Shown in pieces: positions 57,765 through 64,000 of a DNA stretch of 64,000 nucleotides (its first letter is position 1; each line of letters begins with the position of its first letter). The translations under genes and the position numbers were made by a program. This DNA comes from Pelomonas candidula (lineage in GTDB: Bacteria; Pseudomonadota; Gammaproteobacteria; Burkholderiales; Burkholderiaceae_C). The stretch covers positions 62,001-126,000 of the forward strand of contig NZ_JBIGIC010000001.1 of assembly GCF_043555985.1 (NCBI RefSeq), given 5' to 3'. Below the pieces are notes generated by a model, which worked only from the letters and a program-made list of their open reading frames with translations, was not told the origin of the DNA and ran no database searches.

Positions 57765-58817
57765 TCAGGCCGCGTCCAGCATCTGGCTGAAGAACTTCTC
57801 GCCGCTGACGCGCGGCTTGTAGGCCGACACGGCCTTCGCGATGGCCGCGATGTGATCGGGCGTCGTGCCGCAGCAGCCGCCGGCGATGTTCAGGAAGCCG
57901 GCCTGGGCGAACTCGCCGACCAGGCGTGCCGTCACGTCGGGCGTCTCGTCGAAGCCGGTGTCGCTCATCGGGTTGGGCAGGCCGGCGTTGGGGTAGCAAC
58001 TCACCGCCACGTCGCCCGCCACCTTGGCCAATTCCTCGATGTAGGGCCGCATCAGTGTCGCGCCCAGCGCGCAATTCAGGCCCACGGCGATGGGACGGGC
58101 ATGGCGCACCGAGTGCCAGAAGGCGGTGACCGTCTGGCCCGACAGGATGCGGCCGGATGCGTCGGTCACCGTGCCGGAGATGATGACGGGCAGCCGCTCG
58201 CCGGTGTCCTCCATCAGCTCGTCCAGCGCGAAGATGGCAGCCTTGGCGTTCAGCGTGTCGAAGATGGTCTCAACAAGGAAGACGTCGGCGCCGCCTTCCA
58301 GCAGGCCCCGTGCCTGCTCGTAATAGGCCGCGCGCAGCGTGTCGAAGTCGATGTTGCGGGCGCCGGGGTCGTTGACGTCGGGGCTGATGGACGCAGTGCG
58401 CGGCGTCGGGCCCAGGGCGCCGGCCACGTAGCGCGGCTTGGTCGGCGTGCTGAACTTGTCGCAGGCGGCGCGGGCCAGCTTGGCGGCCGCGACATTCATC
58501 TCGTAGGCCAGGCCGGCGAGGTCGTAGTCTTCCTGCGCGACGGACGTCGCACCGAAGGTGTTGGTCTCGATGAGGTCCGCCCCGGCAGCGAGGTACTGCT
58601 CGTGGATCTCGGTCAGCACATCGGGACGCGTGAACATCAGCATCTCGTTGTTGCCCTTCAAGTCCTTGTGATGGTTCTTGAAGCGCTCGCCGCGGTAGTC
58701 GGCCTCGGTGAGCTTGTAGCGCTGGATCATGGTGCCCATCGCGCCGTCGAGGATGGCAATACGGTTCTGCAGCAGGGCCGGCAGGCCCTGGGCTCGGGTG
58801 TAGGCGATAGGCTTCAT
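57765..58817 (-). CDS. metH: Homocysteine S-methyltransferase half of split methionine synthase
   Basis: This 350-aa protein equals the N-terminal homocysteine-binding module of cobalamin-dependent MetH (IAILDGAMGTMIQRYKL, LIETNTFGAT). Zinc ligands are visible: Cys in VGLNCALGA and the Cys pair in GGCCGTTPDH. In Burkholderiales, MetH is usually split, with the cobalamin-folate-reactivation half in a second gene, normally adjacent. That second gene is not adjacent here; the convergent HDOD gene and a large exported protein flank it. The 49-base upstream gap leaves no room for a riboswitch. Confidence 0.92.
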   Translation of the reverse strand: MKPIAYTRAQGLPALLQNRIAILDGAMGTMIQRYKLTEADYRGERFKNHHKDLKGNNEMLMFTRPDVLTEIHEQYLAAGADLIETNTFGATSVAQEDYDLAGLAYEMNVAAAKLARAACDKFSTPTKPRYVAGALGPTPRTASISPDVNDPGARNIDFDTLRAAYYEQARGLLEGGADVFLVETIFDTLNAKAAIFALDELMEDTGERLPVIISGTVTDASGRILSGQTVTAFWHSVRHARPIAVGLNCALGATLMRPYIEELAKVAGDVAVSCYPNAGLPNPMSDTGFDETPDVTARLVGEFAQAGFLNIAGGCCGTTPDHIAAIAKAVSAYKPRVSGEKFFSQMLDAA

Positions 58818-58866
58818 CCGGGCATTTTCGCAGCCCGGTGAAAACCTTTGCTGAAATGGCCGGCCG

Positions 58867-61800
58867 TCAGGTGGCCGTGCGCAGGAAGTAGAGGTTGGCG
58901 CTTGAGCGGGCCAGCAGCACGATGCCGCGCAAGGCCGGCACGTAGCGCATGCGGTTGTTCATGCCGCTGCCATTGTCCGGCGACGCTGCTACCTTGACGC
59001 TGCCGGCACTGAGCAGGCTCATGTCCCAGGTGTTGGTGTCGTTGGGCTGGATCACATAGACGCGCCCGGCCGCACTGCCCTGGCCGGCATAGAACAGGAA
59101 GCGATCGTTGTCCGGGTCGTACTCGAGTGCGGCGTAGGTCGGCTTGTCGGCGAGCCACTGCGTCAACGCGGCACTCGAGTTGAAGGTGACCGTGGTTTGC
59201 CGTCCGGTCGCCAGGGGCACACGGCTGGCAACGATGCGTTGCGGATCAAAGCCCTGCCCATCGCCCCATTGCAGGCAGAACAACTGTCCACGGCGAGAGT
59301 CGTAGGAGATGGGCCAGCGCACGGAGTCACCGTTGGCGCTGGTCAGCAGTTCCGTCCACTTGCGGTCCACCGGCGACCACTTTTTCAGCCCGGTGCTGAT
59401 GACTTCGCCCGTCGAGCGGACCTGCGCCGCACCGTAGTAGCCCACCGGCATGTCGGCGAAGGTGCCGGCCGGGTCCCACTTGTTGGTATCCAGGTTGAAG
59501 GCGTCGACCTTGGGGAAGCTGACGGCCGCGCCGTAGGCTTCCCGAGTGCCGAAATGCATCAGCCGGTTCACCTGGGGCACGAAATGCAGCTGGCTGTAGC
59601 TGTGCCGCGACGTGGGCGTGCCGTCGGCGTAGTAGGCGACGTCGGTCGCGACGGTCTTGCTGGCCGCCAGGCGCACCGTCCATGCGGGGGTGTCGGCGGC
59701 GAGGCTCAGCGACACGACCCGGTTGTCGGCGGAGTCGCTGTGGCCGCCGGCACTGGCGATGAGGACTTCGCTCGTCAGCTCGTTGATGGCCATGCCGCTG
59801 TAGGCCTCGATCGCGGCACCGCCCGCACCCGAGGTGTTGGGGATTTCGAACCATTCACCCACGGGCTTGCCCGCCAGCCAGGCCGGCGTGAGGCGGTTCG
59901 GGGCCACCGACCAGACCGGTGCGAGGTTGAAGGCGTCGCGAAGTGCGGGGTAGTTGCTGGCCGACGTCAGGCGCTGGTAGGCCGCGATCGCGCCGGTCAC
60001 GCCATGTCTCAACGCATAGGCCAGTGCTGTCGTCAGGTTGCCCCAGGCCGCACGTTCACCGGGCAGGATCTCACCCGCCAGCTTGCCTTCGACGGTCCCG
60101 AACCAGCTCGGCACGGAGGCGTACGTGGCGGCGTAGACCGCGGCGTCGTCGGCATACCAAGGCCCGGTGCCACCCTTGAAATCCGCGACAGCAACCGGCG
60201 TGATGCTCATCGTGTAGTTGGCCGCATTGACGTACCAGAAGCCCGTGGACGGCCCCAGGCGCATGATGGCGCTGCGCGCCTTCCAGCGGAAGAAGGCATC
60301 GTGCTTCGCGGTGGTGTCGGCCGACACCGGCAGCCCCATCGCCAGGGAATAGCCGAACGCTGCGGTCACGAAGTCCTGCTGCCACGAGGCACCGAACTGC
60401 ATCTGGTTGGTGTAGCCCTCGCCGGGCAGGATCCAGCCGAACGGGTTGTTCTTCTGCGCCACGTAGGTCGCATGGAAGAAGTCGATGTTGGACTGGACGC
60501 AGTTGATGAACTCCTGGCGCAAGGTGCTGTCGTTGTCCGGCGTCACGCTCAGCGCCTGCACCAGCGCGCGCCACTGCCAGGCACAGGAGCGCGTCTGCCA
60601 GGCGTTGAAGCAGGTCTGGACCAGCCCCAGCCCGCCGCGGCGCATGTTGGGGTCGTCGGACTTGGAGAGGTAGTTCAGCGTTGCCGCGAACTGCACCTGC
60701 TCCATGAAAAACCAGCGGCCCGTCAGCAGGTAGGCCATGTAGCCGACAGACGGGCTGTGGGCGCAGTCCCACTTGCGCGATTGCGTGCCCGACGGCGCGG
60801 GCGTGTACTGGCTCAAGGTCGAGCCTCCCACATCGCTGACGCGGCTGGCGGCGTTCAGCACCAGGTTGGGATATTGGGAAAAGCGGATGGGGCGCTGAGT
60901 CTTCTCGTCGCGGTAGAACAGCGGGTAGCGGCCCGCGGCGTAGCCATTGCGGATGACGGCCGCGAAGGTGTTGCTGCTGTCGCAGGTCAGGTAGAGGACG
61001 TCGTGTTGCGGCAGCAGGCCGATGGGCTCCTGGTAGCCGGTCGCCGGCATGGAATCGCCGTCGTAGTTGAAGTTGGCCGGGTCTAGCGGCGAAAACGTCG
61101 TGACCAGCGCCTGCGCGACGCCTGCGGTCGAGGCCACCCGCGCGCTGTAGGTCGGCACCTGCTCGGTGGCCTGCAGGTAGGCCAGGTCGTGGCGCGGTGT
61201 CACGCCGGGGTCGTCGCCCAGCCAGTAGGACAACGCCGTGCCGCTGATCAGCGGCGTGCGGCAGTGGTGGGGCAGGTCGATGGCAGCCGAGAACAGCTGG
61301 GTACTGCCCAGCTTGAAGGTGTAGGTGGCGGCCTTGTTGGTCGGGCCCGCGACGTTCAGGTAGCCGTTCTCGATCCAGGGCAGCACCTCGACGGCGCCGC
61401 CGGCGAACAGCCGCACCTCCAGCCACGCCACGAGGTGGGCGTCGCTGCCGAAGGGCTTGCGGAAGATCCAGGACGACATCTGCGGGCCGCTGGCCCAGGT
61501 GGTCTGCGGCGCATCCCAGTCGGCGGCACCGAAACTGGCCGAGCCGAGAGAGCCGGCGTCGAACGCGGCGGTGATTCCGGTCTTCTTCAGATCGGCCAGA
61601 CCCAGGGCCGTGGCGGTGGACGTGACGGCGTCGATGCGGCGCAGGCGCACGGTCAGCACCGTGTTGGCGGTCACGTCGACCGTGCCAGCCAGTTGGGCAA
61701 ACTTCAGCGACCCGTTCGGATAGGTGGACCGTGAAATGACCTGCACGCCGTCGATGCTCGCGCCGACGCCGCTGCCCGCCGGGATGTCACCACGGCGGAA

Positions 61801-62127
61801 GGCGAAGCCCAGGCAGAACGGCGCCTTGGCCACGGTCTTGGTACTGACCAGGCTGAACTGCATGGCGCCGGTGAAGAATCCGAGCGACACACCGGCCGGC
61901 ACGGGCGAAGGAGCCGGCGCGGGCGTGGGAGCTGGTGTGGGCGCGGGCGTCGGGGCCGGAACGGGAGGCGGGGGCGGAGACGCTGTGGCGTCGGCCCCGG
62001 GAGTTGCACCCGAGGCCGTGCTGTCGGCCTGTGCCAGGTTGTTGCCACCACCACAACCGATCAGCGGCAGGCCGCCACCCACGGCAGCGGAATACTGAAG
62101 GAACTTGCGGCGTTGGGCGTCGATCAT
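58867..62127 (-). CDS. Large exported RIFT-barrel/kelch-like protein (Tat lipoprotein-type signal)
   Basis: This 1086-aa protein starts with a Tat-type signal (QRRKFLQYSAAVGGGLPLIGC), and the cysteine suggests lipid attachment. A proline-alanine-threonine linker follows (about residues 50-78). The next part (FRRGDIPAGSG, YPNGSLKFAQLAG) resembles RIFT-barrel domains of exo-rhamnogalacturonan-lyase-like proteins. A large alpha-helical part rich in Trp and Tyr comes after it (SWQQDFVTAAFGYSLAMGLP). The last 330 residues have kelch/galactose-oxidase-like strands (VDAFNLDTNKWDPAG, YDPDNDRFLFYAG). I infer polysaccharide processing or binding, with no catalytic residue proven. The start is ATG 62127. 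Confidence 0.75.
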   Translation of the reverse strand: MIDAQRRKFLQYSAAVGGGLPLIGCGGGNNLAQADSTASGATPGADATASPPPPPVPAPTPAPTPAPTPAPAPSPVPAGVSLGFFTGAMQFSLVSTKTVAKAPFCLGFAFRRGDIPAGSGVGASIDGVQVISRSTYPNGSLKFAQLAGTVDVTANTVLTVRLRRIDAVTSTATALGLADLKKTGITAAFDAGSLGSASFGAADWDAPQTTWASGPQMSSWIFRKPFGSDAHLVAWLEVRLFAGGAVEVLPWIENGYLNVAGPTNKAATYTFKLGSTQLFSAAIDLPHHCRTPLISGTALSYWLGDDPGVTPRHDLAYLQATEQVPTYSARVASTAGVAQALVTTFSPLDPANFNYDGDSMPATGYQEPIGLLPQHDVLYLTCDSSNTFAAVIRNGYAAGRYPLFYRDEKTQRPIRFSQYPNLVLNAASRVSDVGGSTLSQYTPAPSGTQSRKWDCAHSPSVGYMAYLLTGRWFFMEQVQFAATLNYLSKSDDPNMRRGGLGLVQTCFNAWQTRSCAWQWRALVQALSVTPDNDSTLRQEFINCVQSNIDFFHATYVAQKNNPFGWILPGEGYTNQMQFGASWQQDFVTAAFGYSLAMGLPVSADTTAKHDAFFRWKARSAIMRLGPSTGFWYVNAANYTMSITPVAVADFKGGTGPWYADDAAVYAATYASVPSWFGTVEGKLAGEILPGERAAWGNLTTALAYALRHGVTGAIAAYQRLTSASNYPALRDAFNLAPVWSVAPNRLTPAWLAGKPVGEWFEIPNTSGAGGAAIEAYSGMAINELTSEVLIASAGGHSDSADNRVVSLSLAADTPAWTVRLAASKTVATDVAYYADGTPTSRHSYSQLHFVPQVNRLMHFGTREAYGAAVSFPKVDAFNLDTNKWDPAGTFADMPVGYYGAAQVRSTGEVISTGLKKWSPVDRKWTELLTSANGDSVRWPISYDSRRGQLFCLQWGDGQGFDPQRIVASRVPLATGRQTTVTFNSSAALTQWLADKPTYAALEYDPDNDRFLFYAGQGSAAGRVYVIQPNDTNTWDMSLLSAGSVKVAASPDNGSGMNNRMRYVPALRGIVLLARSSANLYFLRTAT

Positions 62128-62358
62128 GGCAAAACAATCCTGCGCAGCGGGAGAGCGGCACTGCGGCACTACAGGGGAAAGAGCGGCATTCTGACGGCGG
62201 CTTGCCCTGGCCACCGTGGCCAAACGTTACGAGCCCGGGTCGACTCGGCGGTATAAGTTTGTGTTATTCGGGTGGATTCTGGCGTAGCTTGATGACGCGC
62301 CACCCTCCTCAACAATGCCTACCCGTTCGCACTCAGGCGCAGCGCCTTTTCTCCAGTG

Positions 62359-63942
62359 ATGAAGTCCCCCTGCCCCGCCCTGCTGGCGGTCCTTGCCCTA
62401 CTCGGCGCGCCAGCCGTGCAGGCCCAGGGCAAGCCGCTGATCTATTGCGCCGACGCCAGCCCCGAGGGTTTCGACCCCGGCATGTGGGACAGCAGCAGCA
62501 CCAACACCGTCGGCACGCAGATCTTCAACGGCCTGCTGGGCTTCAGGCGGCCCACGACGGAGCTGGTGCCCAAGCTGGCGACCAGCTGGGAGATTTCTCC
62601 GGACGCGAAGAGCTTCACCTTCCACCTGCGCGCCGGCGTGAAGTTCCAGACGACGCCCTGGTTCAAGCCGACGCGGGACTTCAATGCCGACGACGTGCTC
62701 TTCACCTTCCAGCGCTTCATCGACCCCAACCTGCCGTTCAACAAGGCATTTGCCGTCAACTTCGTCTATCCGCAGAACCTGGGCCTGGCCAAGCTCATCG
62801 AGGGCATCGACCGGATCGACGACCGCACAATTCGTTTCCGTCTGCGCCAGCCCAACGTGACGTTCGTCGCGAACTTTGCGTTCGCGTGGGCGGGCATCCA
62901 GTCCGCCGAGTACGCCGCACAGTTGCTCAAGGACGGCAAGGCCAGCCAGATCAATGTGCAGCCGGTCGGCACCGGGCCGTTCCAGTTCAAGAGCTACGCC
63001 AAGGACGACGTGCTGCGCATGACGGCCCACCCCGGCTACTGGGGCGGCGCGCAGCCCACCAAGGCGCTGGTGTTCAGCATCAGCCGCGAGCCCAACGTGC
63101 GCGTGCAGAAGGTGGCCCTCGGCGAATGCCAGGTGGCGGCGCCGCTGCGCGACGTGGACATCTCGACGCTGACCGGCAACCCCAACGTCAGCATCGAAAA
63201 GATCCAGGCGCTGAACATTTCCTACCTGAGCTTCAACCTGAAGAAGCCGCCCACGAACAAGCGCGAGGTGCGCGAGGCGCTGGACATCGCCATCGACCGC
63301 AACGCCATCTTCAAGGCCCTGTTTCCGCGTGGCGACGCGATGCAGGCGGTCAGCGCTTTCCCGCCGTCCGTGCCGGGCTACAACAAGAGCCTGAAGAACG
63401 AGTTCGACCCGGCCAGGGCCAAGGCGCTGCTGGCCAAGGCCGGTTTCCCGAACGGCTTCGAGATCGACCTGTGGGCGCTGCCCGTGGCGCGCCCCACCAA
63501 CCCCAACGGCCAGCTGATGGCCCAGCTCATCCAGCAGGACTGGGCCCGAATCGGCGTGAAGGCCAACATCAAGACCTACGAGTGGGGTGAGTACCTCAAG
63601 CGCGCCAACAACGGCGAGCACAACGTCTACATGAGCGGCTGGAGCGGCGAGACCGGCGACGCCGATGACTTCCTGACGCCCAACCTCAGCTGCGCGACGA
63701 GCAAGGGCGGTATCAAGTTCTGCAACGCCGAGTTCGACAAGCTCATCGACGAAGCCCGCGCCACGACCGACGTGAAGAAGCGCCTCGCGATGTACGAGAA
63801 GGCGCAGGAGATCTTCAAGCGCGAGCGGCCGTGGATCACGATGGCGCACTCGACGGTCTACATCCCGGTGCGCAAGGACGTCGTGGGCTTCAAGATGGCC
63901 CCGAACGGCAGCGTCGACTTTGAGGGGGTCTACAGAAAATGA
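62359..63942 (+). CDS. Peptide ABC transporter substrate-binding protein (DppA/OppA family)
   Basis: This 527-aa periplasmic protein has a signal peptide (PALLAVLALLGAPAVQAQ) and SBP_bac_5 marks: IYCADASPEGFDPGMWDSS, FNADDVLFTFQRF, NVQPVGTGPFQFKSY and YMSGWSGETGDADDFL. It resembles DppA, which binds dipeptides or heme. The permease and ATPase genes would be expected next, outside the window. ATG 62359 is chosen; GTG 62356 precedes it. The 232-base gap before it holds no strong promoter. Confidence 0.9.
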   Translation: MKSPCPALLAVLALLGAPAVQAQGKPLIYCADASPEGFDPGMWDSSSTNTVGTQIFNGLLGFRRPTTELVPKLATSWEISPDAKSFTFHLRAGVKFQTTPWFKPTRDFNADDVLFTFQRFIDPNLPFNKAFAVNFVYPQNLGLAKLIEGIDRIDDRTIRFRLRQPNVTFVANFAFAWAGIQSAEYAAQLLKDGKASQINVQPVGTGPFQFKSYAKDDVLRMTAHPGYWGGAQPTKALVFSISREPNVRVQKVALGECQVAAPLRDVDISTLTGNPNVSIEKIQALNISYLSFNLKKPPTNKREVREALDIAIDRNAIFKALFPRGDAMQAVSAFPPSVPGYNKSLKNEFDPARAKALLAKAGFPNGFEIDLWALPVARPTNPNGQLMAQLIQQDWARIGVKANIKTYEWGEYLKRANNGEHNVYMSGWSGETGDADDFLTPNLSCATSKGGIKFCNAEFDKLIDEARATTDVKKRLAMYEKAQEIFKRERPWITMAHSTVYIPVRKDVVGFKMAPNGSVDFEGVYRK

Positions 63943-64000
63943 TCGTCAAGGCCGTCGTGCATTGCCGGGCCGAGCGCCGGGCGCGCCTGAGCCGGCCCTC
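63939..64000 (+). CDS. Start of an unknown ORF, cut by the window edge
   Basis: ATG 63939 overlaps the stop of the binding-protein gene (ATGA) and runs open to the window end, about 20 codons (MIVKAVVHCRAERRARL...). The overlap is suggestive of coupling, but the sequence does not look like the membrane start of a DppB permease, so it may be chance. Confidence 0.25.
   Translation, partial: MIVKAVVHCRAERRARLSRP

Noticed and set aside
58818..58866. A cobalamin or SAM riboswitch before the methionine synthase half
   Set aside because: Only 49 bases separate it from the upstream gene, too short for either riboswitch.

Overview
The window looks like chromosome of a high-GC betaproteobacterium of the order Burkholderiales. 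A Roseateles/Rubrivivax/Leptothrix-type member is my inference, from protein style: fused isobutyryl-CoA mutase, a split methionine synthase, many GGDEF/EAL proteins and NarL-type two-component genes. I see no rRNA, tRNA, CRISPR array, insertion sequence or integrase. Genes are dense, with no gene-free stretch above 300 bases; the longest is 56074-56359 (286 bases). Many convergent neighbours touch or overlap.

Layout. 1-2.8 kb: the start of a chemotaxis receptor, a TetR regulator divergent from an isochorismatase-like hydrolase, and an acyl-CoA dehydrogenase. 3-10 kb: a large exported VIT/vWA/DUF2135 protein, an unknown membrane-anchored protein, and a hybrid-style two-component pair. 9.7-16.6 kb: a MaoC-like protein, an SDR-LysE pair, a thiolase, and an AraC regulator divergent from a cytochrome P450. 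17-21 kb: beta-carbonic anhydrase, AceK and a DUF5519 protein in one operon, preceded by isovaleryl-CoA dehydrogenase. 21-33 kb: an NhaR-like LysR regulator, BI-1, ExoD and OPT membrane proteins, IcmF, a DUF2235 hydrolase with a LecA-like tail, a lytic transglycosylase, a TMEM175-type channel and two DUF1801 proteins. 33.3-35.3 kb: an operon of three small heat-shock proteins with a sigma32-like promoter, followed by two tiny genes. 35.4-42 kb: c-di-GMP proteins, a lactonase-like protein, CreA and AidB. 42-49 kb: a NarL-type regulator, a BON lipoprotein, a receiver plus NarX-type kinase, a PAS-GGDEF-EAL protein and small exported proteins. 49-64 kb: a proline-rich lipoprotein, an NmrA/LysR divergent pair, an EF-G paralogue, an XRE-like protein with small genes, an HDOD protein, the homocysteine half of MetH, a 1086-aa Tat-type RIFT/kelch-like protein and a peptide-ABC binding protein.

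Two regulatory networks can be read from the DNA. (1) A 16-20 bp palindrome, TTGACGT-NN-ACGTCAA, lies before the thiolase, isovaleryl-CoA dehydrogenase and IcmF genes. It looks like the LiuR-type control of branched-chain amino acid and short-chain acyl-CoA breakdown. (2) A box, GTCC(T/G)ACA, recurs six times in 7 kb, always between genes, around the NarL-type regulator and its neighbours. Two copies form the same arrangement, GTCCGACA-N16-GACTAT, before two small-protein genes. This second set is the best candidate here for an undescribed stress or envelope regulon. Other points of note are a TonB-receptor-plug-like signature inside the linker of the VIT/vWA protein, a pair of TTGCGCAA palindromes around a promoter next to an XRE-like gene, and two GGDEF proteins with degenerate motifs.
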